Shown here: positions 46,801 through 55,522 of the stretch, in pieces
Layout: every line of letters starts with the position of its first letter
Numbering within the stretch: the stretch's first letter is position 1
Origin: Bythopirellula goksoeyrii
GTDB taxonomy: Bacteria; Planctomycetota; Planctomycetia; Pirellulales; Lacipirellulaceae
Assembly (NCBI RefSeq): GCF_008065115.1
Contig: NZ_CP042913.1
Coordinates: 5,715,257 to 5,779,256 of the forward strand
Reading direction: 5' to 3'
DNA: 64,000 bases
Notes under the pieces: model-generated
Database searches by the model: none
The model's input: the letters and a program-made list of their open reading frames with translations, nothing else
What the model was told of the DNA's origin: nothing
Program-made: the position numbers and the translations under genes

Positions 46801-47649
46801 ATGATTGAGACACTCCGAAAAGCCTTTCAGGGATGGTCTCGCGACGATGGATCGCTTCTAGCTGCGGCGGTGTCCTATTACTTGGCGCTAGCATTCTTCC
46901 CCTTGCTGATTGTGCTCTTGTCTGGTTTGGGATTCTTTTTCCAATGGACCGCGTCAGGTCAGGACGCCGAAGCCCAGTTGCTCACGATCATCGAAGAGCA
47001 GTTGTCACCCAGTTTGAGTTCTCAGGTAAAAACCGTCTTCTCACAAGTTCGCGACAAGGCCTCGATTGGGGGGCCGATTGGATTGTTAGTGCTATTGGCA
47101 ACTGCGATCATCGTCTTTGCCCAAATCGAGACCGCATTCGATCGGATATGGAACGTCCCCATCGAGAAACGGAGCATCTGGCAGTCGATAACACATGTGG
47201 TCCTCAAAAGAGCCCGAGCTTTTATTATGTTGACGGCATTGGGGGTCGTTGTGCTGGCGGTCTTTGCAAGCGGAATGATTATGACCACCATGTTGAGCAT
47301 GGCCGGTGACTCCGAGGCAAGTGAATGGCTTCGCTGGGCTACACAACTCGGCGTGTCAGTCGCATTAAACTTTGCTGTCTTTAGTTGCATCTATCGTTTC
47401 GTTCCAAAGTCAGAAGTCTCCTGGAAAGCAGCCGCCGCGGGAGGTTTGTGGGCGGCGCTGATATGGGAACTGGGCCGCATGGTGCTTTCTGCTTTCGTGG
47501 TTGGCAAGAAGTATAGTGCCTATGGCGTCCTCGGAGCCTTCCTGGCGATCATGCTCTGGGCCTACTATGCGATGTGCGTCCTCTTTTTTGGTGCTGAAGT
47601 CACCCAAGCTGTGTCTGAGGATCACGGTTCTGTGGATTCAGAATCTTGA
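46801..47649 (+). CDS. YihY/BrkB-family inner membrane protein
   Basis: The 282-residue protein has about six membrane helices and the YihY pattern SRDDGSLLAAAVSYYLALAFFPLLIVLLSGLG, ETAFDRIWNVP and GGLWAALIWELGRMVLSAFV with YGVLGAFLAIMLWAYY near the end. The family was once called ribonuclease BN by mistake; its transport or envelope role is unknown. It is convergent with lysA, only 13 bp between stop codons. Confidence 0.9.
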   Translation: MIETLRKAFQGWSRDDGSLLAAAVSYYLALAFFPLLIVLLSGLGFFFQWTASGQDAEAQLLTIIEEQLSPSLSSQVKTVFSQVRDKASIGGPIGLLVLLATAIIVFAQIETAFDRIWNVPIEKRSIWQSITHVVLKRARAFIMLTALGVVVLAVFASGMIMTTMLSMAGDSEASEWLRWATQLGVSVALNFAVFSCIYRFVPKSEVSWKAAAAGGLWAALIWELGRMVLSAFVVGKKYSAYGVLGAFLAIMLWAYYAMCVLFFGAEVTQAVSEDHGSVDSES

Positions 47650-47662
47650 TGTCCTCGAATAA

Positions 47663-48898
47663 TTAGAATTTGACCGTGGCGAAATAGTCCTCAAGCGTCT
47701 CCGCTCGGCGAATCTGCTCTACTTCCCCATCTGGTTTCAGCAAGAGTTCCGCACAGCGCAGTCGCCCGTTGTATTGAAAACCCATAGCGTGGCCATGGGC
47801 TCCAGCGTCGTGGATCACCAGCACGTCCCCCACTACCACCTCTGGAAGTTGCCGGTCGATCGCTAGCTTGTCGTTGTTCTCGCAGAGCGCACCCACCACG
47901 TCGACAGACTTCGTCGCAGATTGACCTTCTTTGCCCATCACCGTGATGTGGTGGTATGCGCCATACATTCCAGGCCGCATGAGATTCGACATGCAGGCAT
48001 CGACTCCCACATAATCTTTGTAAGTTTGCTTCTGGTTGATGACTCGTGAAATCAAGAAACCAAATGGCCCGGTGATGGTCCGCCCGTTTTCCATGAAAAT
48101 CCGTGGACTCAGACCCGCAGGGACCAGCACTTTCTCATACAATTGATGAACTCCCGCACCGAAGTCGGCCAGGTTCACTTCATCATCCTCGGGTCGATAG
48201 CCCACCCCAATCCCCCCGCCGAGATTGATGAACTTGATTTCGATCCCCAGTTCATCCTTGATGAGTATCGCCAGATCAAACAACATCTGAGCTGTGTCCA
48301 ACAACGACTGCACTCCCAACTCGTTGGAAACCACCATCGTATGCAGACCAAAGTGCGTCGCCCCCAGCTCCTGACACCGCTTGTACCCTTCCAAGAGCTG
48401 CTTCCGAGTGCAGCCAAATTTTGCTTCCTGTGGGTTGCCAATAATGGCATTGCCTGTCCGCTCGGGACCCGGGTTATAGCGAAAGGAAATTGTCTTCGGC
48501 ATGTCACCCGCGGCTAGTAGCGTGTCGATCAGGTTGGGATGATCGAGATTGATGATCGCTCCCAAATCCAAAGCATACTTATATTCCTCGGCAGTCGTGT
48601 TGTTCGAGGTGAACATAATCGACTCCCCTTCTAATCCAATACGCTCCGAGATGACAAGCTCTGCCATGCTCGAGCAGTCCGCTCCGCTCCCTTCGTCGCG
48701 CAATAGCGAGACGATCCGAGGATTGGGCGTCGCCTTCACCGCGAAATACTGGCGAAACCCTTTGTTCCAGGAGAAAGCCTGCACTAGATCCCGCATCCGC
48801 TCTCGGATTCCCGCTTCGTCGTACAAATAAAACGGAGTTGGATATTCGTCTAAAATGCGTTGGAGAGTAGCAGAATCAAAGGGAAGCGTCTTTTGCAT
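47663..48898 (-). CDS. lysA: diaminopimelate decarboxylase-type PLP enzyme
   Basis: This fold-III PLP enzyme should decarboxylate meso-diaminopimelate to lysine. PLP-binding Lys55 lies in YFAVKATPNP. Other motifs are GADCSSMAELVIS, INLGGGIGVGY, MENGRTITGPFGFLI and a C-terminal VVGALCENNDKLAIDRQLPEV...HDAGAHGHAMGFQYNGRLR with the active-site Cys. Related polyamine decarboxylases share the fold, so lysA is the best but not only reading. Confidence 0.85.
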   Translation of the reverse strand: MQKTLPFDSATLQRILDEYPTPFYLYDEAGIRERMRDLVQAFSWNKGFRQYFAVKATPNPRIVSLLRDEGSGADCSSMAELVISERIGLEGESIMFTSNNTTAEEYKYALDLGAIINLDHPNLIDTLLAAGDMPKTISFRYNPGPERTGNAIIGNPQEAKFGCTRKQLLEGYKRCQELGATHFGLHTMVVSNELGVQSLLDTAQMLFDLAILIKDELGIEIKFINLGGGIGVGYRPEDDEVNLADFGAGVHQLYEKVLVPAGLSPRIFMENGRTITGPFGFLISRVINQKQTYKDYVGVDACMSNLMRPGMYGAYHHITVMGKEGQSATKSVDVVGALCENNDKLAIDRQLPEVVVGDVLVIHDAGAHGHAMGFQYNGRLRCAELLLKPDGEVEQIRRAETLEDYFATVKF

Positions 48899-49000
48899 AG
48901 CAGGGTTTTCGCGCGGTTGGAGTGGTAGGAAAGCAAGCGGCAGGAAAGCCCCTCATCCTACCAAAGGCGCGTCCAGAAGCGTAAGCCCCTGGAGTCTGCT

Positions 49001-49080
49001 GAGCGAGCCGGGGCGTCCCCGCCCCCGATCTTGACCCGGCCCCCGAAACTGACCGGGGGCGAGGACGCCCCGGCTCGCTC
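49001..49080. repeat. long GC-rich palindrome
   Basis: Arms of 27 nt (49001-49027 and 49054-49080) are complementary with one mismatch, outer end GAGCGAGCCGGGGCGTCC. The palindrome starts 5 bp after the stop of the minus-strand gene at 49086. It may end that transcript or be a REP-like dispersed element. Confidence 0.75.
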
Positions 49081-49085
49081 TCGTT

Positions 49086-50132
49086 CTACTTCACGGGCCG
49101 ACTATCGGGCCCGTATTGCGTCACCCATAGAAAAGGCGCCCCAGAATCATCTGTGCGAATCTCGCCTGCCAGACGCGCCTGACTTAGCATCCGGTCCACG
49201 GCACTCTTGAGCGTAGTCTTCTTCCGCGGCAGCTTGACCTGAATCTCCGCTGGGTCGATTTCTTGCTGATCGAGAATCCATTCGTCCATGACGATTGGCA
49301 CTTGCAATCGGGGCCCCAGGGCAGCAAGTGCCGTAGCAAGTGTGTAGCCCTCGATCTCAATATTAACCGCCTCATACAACTGCGGCGCCAAGGAACGCGG
49401 ACTTCCTTCGGTCTTCCAACCAACGGGCCACACATCGGCTCCCCGCTCGTAAGCGGCAACTTCCAAATGCAGTTGGTCAGCCGGCTCGTTGACAGGCCTA
49501 ACAGTGAGCCCCCCGCTTCGCAAAGCGATTGCCAGCGCAGTCCCCGTCGAAAGCCCTTCGAGTTCCATCGCCAGCACGGGGGTCGTGGCCAGCAATGGCT
49601 CAACGCTCGCATTCTTCTTGGTGGGCAAGCGAAACGCTCGCTCACAATGCGCAAGCACAGTCGCAGCAGTCTTTCCTTTCGTCGAAATGGAAAGCGGTTT
49701 CTCCATATCGACAAACACTTTGCCGAATTCTTCTTCGGTCAAGCGAAACGGCCCTCGATCGATGCCTGCTTCGGCCAACTCATGCGGCAGTCCCTCGAAA
49801 TAGGCCCGCAACTTGGCAACATCACCGGCCCGAAAACGATGTTGAGGCACAAACAACTCATCGCGCGGAGTAAGGATCGCCACCACCGACACTTGCGTGC
49901 CACTCTCGTTGAGCGTCGCCGCTGGTTCTTCCTGACCGCGAGCCGAGCGAATCTGCACCCGCGCGAGCCCTAGCTTCCCTAGTCGCTTGGCCCATTCTTG
50001 CGGCGCAGTAATCGGCACCCCAGGGACCATGGCAACTTCAATGTCGATCGCTACTTCGGCGCTGGCACGATTGGCAAGCAACAGCGTCAAGAGAACAGAC
50101 ACCATTCGAATTGTATAACTTGGTTTTCGCAT
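49086..50132 (-). CDS. secreted hypothetical protein
   Basis: The start at 50132 (MRKPSYTIRMVSVLLTLLLANRASA) gives a clear signal peptide. The 348-residue product is not recognised. Segments such as AVNIEIEGYTLATALAALGPRLQVPIVMDEWIL and PRKKTTLKSAVDRMLSQARLAGEI recall the small STN/secretin N-domains found in several planctomycete periplasmic proteins. The stop is followed at once by the palindrome at 49001-49080. No operon partner lies close by. Confidence 0.6.
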   Translation of the reverse strand: MRKPSYTIRMVSVLLTLLLANRASAEVAIDIEVAMVPGVPITAPQEWAKRLGKLGLARVQIRSARGQEEPAATLNESGTQVSVVAILTPRDELFVPQHRFRAGDVAKLRAYFEGLPHELAEAGIDRGPFRLTEEEFGKVFVDMEKPLSISTKGKTAATVLAHCERAFRLPTKKNASVEPLLATTPVLAMELEGLSTGTALAIALRSGGLTVRPVNEPADQLHLEVAAYERGADVWPVGWKTEGSPRSLAPQLYEAVNIEIEGYTLATALAALGPRLQVPIVMDEWILDQQEIDPAEIQVKLPRKKTTLKSAVDRMLSQARLAGEIRTDDSGAPFLWVTQYGPDSRPVK

Positions 50133-50274
50133 CGTTCTTAAAGTATAGCTTGCTAAAAGTCGAGCTGCATCGTTTCTCCATGTACTAGCCGTGGGCGGAA
50201 GCACATGGTTCTATTTAAGGACAACCATGGGCCTGTCACCACGGCTATCAATCGCTCAGAGAAGTAAGTTAATT

Positions 50275-50405
50275 GAGGGTGTCCGGGAATTCGGTATCTG
50301 TCATTTCGAGGTACTCCGAGAAATCTGGCCAGATCCCTCGGAGTACCTCGGGATGACAATTCGCTTTGCCCTTGAACGTAGCGGGTGCAATCCCCAGACA
50401 CTCTC
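50275..50405. repeat. MITE-like nested palindrome
   Basis: An inner pair of 22-nt arms (50299-50320 and 50337-50358; TGTCATTTCGAGGTACTCCG...) has two mismatches. Outer weaker arms are GAGGGTGTCCGGG at 50275 and CCCCAGACACTCTC at 50392. The whole could fold into one 131-bp hairpin. No coding content is seen. Confidence 0.65.
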
Positions 50406-50500
50406 AGTTAATTGCATGGAGTCGGTTGCCAACTGCCAAAAATTTGCGAAAATGGCCAATCCTCAACTCTTATTCCCCCATTTCACAGGAGACTCGTTCC

Positions 50501-51499
50501 ATGTCGCGCCCCGTCACACTCTTCACCGGCCAATGGGCCGATTTGCCACTCGACGACATGGCCCGCAAGACACGCGAGTTTGGCTACGATGGAATCGAAC
50601 TCGCCTGCTGGGGCGACCACTTTGACGTCGCCCAAGCAATGGCTGACGACGGCTACACCGAAGCCAAGCGTGAGCAACTCGACCGCCACGACCTCCAATG
50701 CCTCGCCATCAGCAACCATCTGGTGGGTCAGGCCGTATGCGATGCCATTGACGAGCGACATCAATCTATCCTCCCCGAACACGTGTGGGGCGATGGCAAA
50801 CCAGGCGGAGTCAACCTGCGTGCCTCCGAGGAGATGATGAACACGGCCCGCGCGGCACAGAAGTTCGGCGTCGAAGTCGTCAACGGCTTCACCGGATCGA
50901 GCATCTGGCCCCTCTTGTATTCCTTCCCGCCAGTCCCCGAGTCGATGATCGAAGCCGGCTTCTCCCAATTCGCCGAGCGTTGGAATCCCATCCTCGACGT
51001 CTTCGGAGAATGCGGGGTGAGGTTCGCACTTGAAGTGCACCCCACCGAGATCGCCTTCGACATCGTCACCGCCGAGCGGGCTCTCGAAGCCGTCGGCCAC
51101 CGCGAAGAGTTCGGCTTCAACTTCGATCCCAGCCACTTGATCTGGCAGGGTGTCGATCCGGTGGAATTCATCCGCGCCTTCCCCGATCGCATCTACCATG
51201 TCCACATCAAAGATGCCATCGTCACTCTCAATGGAAAGAGCGGCATCTTGGCCAGCCACCTCAACTTCGGCGATGCCCGTCGTGGTTGGGACTTCCGCTC
51301 TCCCGGTCGTGGTGGAGTAAACTTCGAGGAAATCATCCGCGCCCTCAACGACATCAACTACGCTGGCCCGTTGAGCGTCGAATGGGAAGACGCCCGCATG
51401 GACCGCGAACACGGCGCCCGGGAAGCTTGCGAATTCGTGAAGCGACTCGACTTTGCCCCGTCGAACGTAGCGTTTGACGCTGCTTTTGCAGACAAGTAG
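50501..51499 (+). CDS. TIM-barrel sugar phosphate isomerase/epimerase
   Basis: The start at 50501 follows ACAGGAGAC. The 332-residue barrel has the superfamily metal residues: [13 protein letters not shown] (Glu), [14 protein letters not shown] (Asp, His), [11 protein letters not shown] (His) and [13 protein letters not shown] (Glu). LSSEEMMN-like and [16 protein letters not shown] segments are typical of a well-known planctomycete subgroup. It is monocistronic, with a palindrome upstream. Cytoplasmic; the sugar is unknown. Confidence 0.9.
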   Translation: MSRPVTLFTGQWADLPLDDMARKTREFGYDGIELACWGDHFDVAQAMADDGYTEAKREQLDRHDLQCLAISNHLVGQAVCDAIDERHQSILPEHVWGDGKPGGVNLRASEEMMNTARAAQKFGVEVVNGFTGSSIWPLLYSFPPVPESMIEAGFSQFAERWNPILDVFGECGVRFALEVHPTEIAFDIVTAERALEAVGHREEFGFNFDPSHLIWQGVDPVEFIRAFPDRIYHVHIKDAIVTLNGKSGILASHLNFGDARRGWDFRSPGRGGVNFEEIIRALNDINYAGPLSVEWEDARMDREHGAREACEFVKRLDFAPSNVAFDAAFADK

Positions 51500-51754
51500 C
51501 AACAATTCTTCGTTAGCCGCGCCGCGTCCGCCGAGTCCTGCTCGGCTGAGCGAAGCGCGAGATTTGCTGCCAAGTACACTAGCAGTGAAATCAAACGAGA
51601 AGTGAGTCGATGTCGCATGAGAGTCATAAGCAGCAATCTTTTGATCGACTCAGAATTCGTCGTGGAAATTGGCCACCTGAATCGCGAAAACGGATAACGT
51701 CGCTGAGAAAATCCATTCTCGATAGCCGGAAGCCAAATCGACCCTTGCTCATCA

Positions 51755-51771
51755 GGTAGCAATATGCTACC
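51755..51771. promoter_or_regulatory. probable operator of the toxin-antitoxin pair
   Basis: GGTAGCA and TGCTACC flank a 3-bp centre in a perfect palindrome that ends 8 bp before the antitoxin start codon. This fits autoregulation by the antitoxin. Confidence 0.55.
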
Positions 51772-51779
51772 ATTAAACT

Positions 51780-52187
51780 ATGAGCCAACCTGTTAAACTA
51801 TCTGACGCCCTCGTGCTTGATGCTCGACAAACTGGAAGTGTCGCGGAGCGGTCTATCGCGGGCCAAATCGAGTTCTGGGCACGACTGGGTCGGGCAGTCG
51901 AAACCCTGCTCTCAGGAGATCGAGTGTTGGCACTGCGAAGAGCAGGAGATCAGCAGCCGCTTTCATCTCTCATCGCCACAGTCAGCGCTCCCAAGGGCCA
52001 CCAGCGGGTTGCTGAATTTCTATCCACACAACCCTTTCCCCACTATGAGCCAGTTGAGGATCAGGCTGGACTGCTAGTTCGCATTGAAGAGAATGGGCGA
52101 CGGACTCTTGGTAAGTTTCACCAAGGCGAGTTTCAACCTGCCAAGACGAAGCAATCCAAGAAGACTGAACGCAAAGGCCGGTCATGA
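51780..52187 (+). CDS. ParD-like antitoxin
   Basis: The 135-residue protein starts with the ParD-like motif VKLSDALVLDARQTGSVAERSIAGQIEFWARLGRAVETLL, a ribbon-helix-helix DNA-binding type. The middle part (ALRRAGDQQPLSSLIATV) may bind the toxin. The tail is Lys/Arg-rich. Its stop overlaps the toxin start by 4 bp (ATGA). No good ribosome site is visible because the palindromic operator occupies that place. Confidence 0.75.
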   Translation: MSQPVKLSDALVLDARQTGSVAERSIAGQIEFWARLGRAVETLLSGDRVLALRRAGDQQPLSSLIATVSAPKGHQRVAEFLSTQPFPHYEPVEDQAGLLVRIEENGRRTLGKFHQGEFQPAKTKQSKKTERKGRS

Positions 52188-52771
52188 GCTGGGCATGGCT
52201 CGACGAAGAGCCGGTCGTAGTGGCGATAGCCGGGCCAAACGGCGCAGGAAAGACGACATTCTATCACGCTCATATTGCACCTGCTGGTCTGCGGTTAGTG
52301 AACGCAGACCGACTCGCGGCTGAACTCGATATTGATCCTTACGCAGCGGCACAGGTTGCCGACCAGGTTCGCCACGCCCTAGTAAATCAACAGGAAAGTT
52401 TTGCTTTTGAAACCGTCTTTTCCGATCCAGTTCATGAGAAGCTGCAGTTTCTGGAAAGTTGCGCAGCGAGCGGCTACACGACAGCCCTCATGTTTATTGG
52501 GCTTGCATCGCCAAAACTTTCTGCTGAGCGTGTTGCGATGCGAGTCTCTCAAGGAGGGCACGATGTTCCAGCTGACAAAATCACCAATCGCTTTCCAAGA
52601 ACTTTGGCAAACCTGCAGGCCAGCATCAAACGCTTGCCGCATGTCGTAATCTATGACAACAGCGACTTGGCGAACCCTTATCGTCAACTTGCAGTTTTCA
52701 CAGATAGCGAGGCCATTGAGATGGCGAAACCAATACCCAAATGGCTGCGAAATGTGCTCGAAGCTGTTTGA
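52184..52771 (+). CDS. zeta-type toxin kinase
   Basis: The 195-residue P-loop protein has Walker A GPNGAGKTT at residues 17-25, LRLVNADRLAAELD after it, and ESFAFETVFSDP, LIKR-like and RVSQGGHDVP segments of the zeta toxin/UDP-N-acetylglucosamine kinase family. Zeta toxins phosphorylate a peptidoglycan precursor and block wall synthesis. The translational coupling to a ParD-like antitoxin instead of an epsilon protein supports a chromosomal toxin-antitoxin module. Confidence 0.85.
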   Translation: MSWAWLDEEPVVVAIAGPNGAGKTTFYHAHIAPAGLRLVNADRLAAELDIDPYAAAQVADQVRHALVNQQESFAFETVFSDPVHEKLQFLESCAASGYTTALMFIGLASPKLSAERVAMRVSQGGHDVPADKITNRFPRTLANLQASIKRLPHVVIYDNSDLANPYRQLAVFTDSEAIEMAKPIPKWLRNVLEAV

Positions 52772-52784
52772 TCAGAATAAAGCC

Positions 52785-52934
52785 AGCGAAAACGACCTTG
52801 CCACTTGGCAAGCCAATTACGGAAGCAGCATCGCTTCAATAGTCAATCTTGCATCCGCCCCAGAGCCAACTTCCCTCGTGCTGCTTTTTCTCAGTGCAGT
52901 GATTGCTCATACATTTCAAAGAAGCGGCAGGTAG
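52785..52934 (+). pseudogene. C-terminal remnant of a dockerin/PEP-CTERM protein
   Basis: The frame reads SENDLATWQANYG, a spacer, then APEPTSLVLLFLSAVIAHTF and a basic end. This is the end of a loop module plus a PEP-CTERM sorting tail. No N-terminal part exists; upstream sequence in this frame belongs to the zeta toxin gene. It marks a lost surface-protein gene replaced or cut by the toxin-antitoxin insertion. Confidence 0.7.
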
Positions 52935-53333
52935 ACGTCGGCATTTCCGTTAAGTGGCACAAGAATCGTTGTGGATTTCTGCCAGCCAATCTCGATAATA
53001 GTGCTTGCGACTTGTCAGGCATCCTCTGTGTTTATCTGGGCAATGCCTACGCAAGAGCAAAGACTCGACGGCTGAAGCTCGGATTGGCTTGAGCCTAGGG
53101 TTTTGTTTGCAAAACCCTCCTGAATTGAGGACGTAACTATCCGCGTAACTCATGACCCGTCAACAAGTCAAGATGCCGATCAGCGGCATGAAAGAGGCGA
53201 GTTTTGTTTTGTAGAAAAGGAATGAGAACAAAACCGTGGCACCCTCAAGGCGAGCCACCCGGTGTAAGCCAGTGGTTTCCTCCTACACACCACTTATAGA
53301 AACAGTACCACGGCATTCGCTAAGATTAGTTGC

Positions 53334-53406
53334 AACGCAGAGCACCCCGAGACGCAGAGAAATTAGAATGGAACTACTACCTCTGCGTCTCCGCGTACTC
53401 TGCGTT
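53334..53406. repeat. CGCAGAG-type palindromic repeat
   Basis: Arms of 26 nt (53334-53359 and 53381-53406) pair with three mismatches; the ends read AACGCAGAG and CTCTGCGTT. Confidence 0.65.
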
Positions 53407-53462
53407 TCAAATTCTTCCTTCGCCTCTGTTCTAACAGTGAACAAGAACGACGTTTTAAATTT

Positions 53463-53552
53463 GCCACCAGAAACACGAAAAGGCACAAAGAATATATCGA
53501 TTCTCGGCTTTGCAGTTCTTGCTTTTTTGTGTCTTCTTGCGTTTTTTGTGGC
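53463..53552. repeat. GCCAC-AACACGAAAA palindromic repeat, copy 1
   Basis: Arms at 53463-53492 and 53523-53552 are imperfectly complementary; the core is AAACACGAAAAGGCACAAAG. A related copy lies at 55090-55179, on the other side of the metalloprotease gene. Confidence 0.6.
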
Positions 53553-53708
53553 TACCATGAATTCCTCTTCCAATCGAACCAACGACTTCAACCACAGCAC
53601 ACAAGCGGCCAATCGTCCCCAGCTTATCAATAAGAGGGTGGGTCGATGCGCAATGAATGTTATAATAAAAGGCATCTGCGATATTGCCGACTCTCTCAAA
53701 GGAATACC

Positions 53709-55052
53709 GTGCTGAAACCAGGTCTCCACTTCGCTCTCCTCGTGTCTTGTTTCCTGCCGATGGTAGGCTTACATGCCAAAGAGGCCGAGCACTCCCAGCC
53801 ATCACTCACCACCGGTGAAGTCCTCTTCGCGGTTCCTGACCTCTACTCGGCTGAGAGCGAATCGAGAAATGTCTCGGATGCCGACCGTAATAGCGCAGCA
53901 GCCAGTTTTGCCCGTGCGCGGAAGTTCTGCGATGAGGGAGACGTCGGCGCTGCCCTTCGGTGGACGGCCCGCACGCTGATGTTCGATCCCGATCACACCG
54001 ATGCCCGACGCGTATTGGGCTACGAAAAGTACAACGACACTTGGGCCGGGGCATTCGCCTTGCGGCAGTTGGAAGCGGGCAATATCTGGAACCGTGAGTT
54101 CGGCTGGATCGCAGCCGAAGACTTGCCCCGCTATGAAGCGGGCGAACGTCCCCTTGGCAAGAAGTGGATCAGCGCCGAGGCCGATGCTCGTCGTCATGCA
54201 TCTATCGACGATGGTTGGCGAGTTCGCACCGACCATTTTCAGGTCACCACCAACGACAGCCCAGCTTCAGCCGTCGAACTCGCTACACGACTGGAAGAGA
54301 CCCACCAGGTTTGGCTACAACTCTGCGCCGGTTTTTTTCTAGATGCGAACGACCTAAAAAAACGGTTCGAGGGTAAGTCATCGAGCAGCTACCGCATCAA
54401 ACCATTCCAAGTGAAATACTACCGGACGCGCGGTGAGTACAATGACGATCTGATCCGCCAGCAACCTCGCATCGGAATGACCCTGGGCATCTATTTTGAT
54501 ACGAACCGCACGACAAACTTTTTTGCCGGAAAGGAGCAAGACCCCGGCACGATTACCCACGAGGCTGTGCATCAATTCTTTCAAGAGTCCGCCCCCGCGG
54601 CCCGCAATGTCGGCGGCCTGTCCAATGTCTGGATCATCGAGGGAATCGCCTGCTACTTTGAGTCGCTCACCCCCATGCGCGTCGCCGAGGGCAAGCAAGC
54701 TTTCACCATTGGCACCCCCAACGCCGGCAGGCTCCCGGCCGCCTACCAGCGCTGCATTCTCGATGACTATTACATTCCGCTAGCAGATCTTTGCAAACTC
54801 GGCACCACTGACTTGCAACGTCGCAAAGACATCGCCCCGCTCTACAGCCAGTCGGCCGGGCTGGCCACGTTCTTCATGCACTACGAAGATGGCATTTACC
54901 GCCCGGCCCTCATGAAGTACCTGCAGCTCATCTATGCAGGCCGCGACAAACCGACTACCCTTCAGGAAGTCACCGGCCAAAGTTTCGCCGAGCTGGACAA
55001 GCAGTATCGTGAGTATCTGCTGTGTCTGACCCCAGATGATAGAAAAGAATAA
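53709..55052 (+). CDS. secreted DUF1570-like zinc metalloprotease
   Basis: The GTG start at 53709 follows AAAGGA and opens a signal peptide ending near GLHAKEAE. Residues 55-110 contain a TPR-like helical part (ASFARARKFCDEGDVGAALRWTARTL). The catalytic region has ITHEAVHQFF (His284, Glu285, His288) with a downstream Glu-rich IIEGIACYFESL that can supply the third ligand, so it is a gluzincin-type peptidase. It is flanked on both sides by related palindromic repeats. The target is unknown. Confidence 0.75.
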   Translation: MLKPGLHFALLVSCFLPMVGLHAKEAEHSQPSLTTGEVLFAVPDLYSAESESRNVSDADRNSAAASFARARKFCDEGDVGAALRWTARTLMFDPDHTDARRVLGYEKYNDTWAGAFALRQLEAGNIWNREFGWIAAEDLPRYEAGERPLGKKWISAEADARRHASIDDGWRVRTDHFQVTTNDSPASAVELATRLEETHQVWLQLCAGFFLDANDLKKRFEGKSSSSYRIKPFQVKYYRTRGEYNDDLIRQQPRIGMTLGIYFDTNRTTNFFAGKEQDPGTITHEAVHQFFQESAPAARNVGGLSNVWIIEGIACYFESLTPMRVAEGKQAFTIGTPNAGRLPAAYQRCILDDYYIPLADLCKLGTTDLQRRKDIAPLYSQSAGLATFFMHYEDGIYRPALMKYLQLIYAGRDKPTTLQEVTGQSFAELDKQYREYLLCLTPDDRKE

Positions 55053-55089
55053 TGCCGAACACAAAGTTCGCTTGGACCCAAACCCCATA

Positions 55090-55179
55090 GCCACAAGAAA
55101 CACGAAAAGTCACAAAGAAAGTTATTGCCTCGACTGGGAATCTAATAGAATTTTTGTGCATTCTTGTGTTTTTCGTGGC
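55090..55179. repeat. GCCAC-AACACGAAAA palindromic repeat, copy 2
   Basis: Arms at 55090-55117 and 55151-55179 mirror the element at 53463-53552, including AAACACGAAAAGTCACAAAG. Confidence 0.6.
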
Positions 55180-55255
55180 AATCAGCAAAACGATACCTAC
55201 TAAGGTTCATGATTTTTCAAACTAACCGAACCAATTGTTCTCAGGAGGACTCCCT

Positions 55256-55378
55256 ATGCTGTCGCTACTTGCTCATGTAACCCCCCAGGAATTGCCTTCT
55301 GGCCTGATGTTATTCGTCTGCGGAATGCTCGCCGGCAGCCTACTGACCCTGGCGCTGAAGAAGACCTTCTCCCGCTAG
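55256..55378 (+). CDS. 40-residue small membrane protein
   Basis: An ATG behind a strong AGGAGG site encodes a 40-residue product. It has a short N-terminal part (MLSLLAHVTPQELPSG), one membrane helix (LMLFVCGMLAGSLLTLAL) and a basic end, KKTFSR. The ribosome site and the clean topology argue for a real gene. The function is unknown. It stands just before tRNA-His. Confidence 0.6.
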   Translation: MLSLLAHVTPQELPSGLMLFVCGMLAGSLLTLALKKTFSR

Positions 55379-55402
55379 AAACGGCCTCAATGACGCATCC
55401 CG

Positions 55403-55431
55403 TTGACCATCCGCGGGGTCAATAGTAGGAT
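55403..55431 (+). promoter_or_regulatory. sigma70-type promoter of tRNA-His
   Basis: TTGACC (55403-55408) and TAGGAT (55426-55431) are spaced by 17 bp, placing the start point just before the tRNA. Confidence 0.6.
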
Positions 55432-55447
55432 CGTTGGATTCTCATGC

Positions 55448-55522
55448 GGTGGCTGTAGTTCAGTCGGTTAGAACGTCGGATTGTGATTCCGAAGGTCGTG
55501 GGTTCGAATCCCATCAGCCACC
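55448..55522 (+). tRNA. tRNA-His (anticodon GTG)
   Basis: The extra G at -1 (55448) typical of tRNA-His faces discriminator C at 55522. The acceptor is GTGGCTG/CAGCCAC, the anticodon stem TCGGA/TCCGA closes TTGTGAT with GTG at 34-36, and the T arm is GTGGG-TTCGAAT-CCCAT. CCA is not encoded. The 3' half is duplicated at 63156. Confidence 0.95.

Larger units (their letters stand above)
52935..53708. other. repeat-rich stretch without a convincing gene
   Basis: A 9-bp perfect hairpin (AGGGTTTTG/CAAAACCCT at 53097-53118) and two larger palindromes (53334-53406, 53463-53552) lie here. Open frames across the palindromes have no ribosome site or family motif. Confidence 0.5.

Noticed and set aside
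50483-51505. Long minus-strand open frame of 340 codons opposite the TIM-barrel gene at 50501
   Set aside because: It lies fully opposite a gene with clear motifs, has no ribosome site, and its composition is that of a reverse-strand shadow.
53097-53118. Perfect 9-bp hairpin considered as a terminator
   Set aside because: No T-run follows on either strand, and no gene ends just before it.
53236-53715. Plus-strand frame of 159 codons before the DUF1570 gene
   Set aside because: It runs through two palindromic repeats, has no ribosome site, and ends across the start of the real gene.
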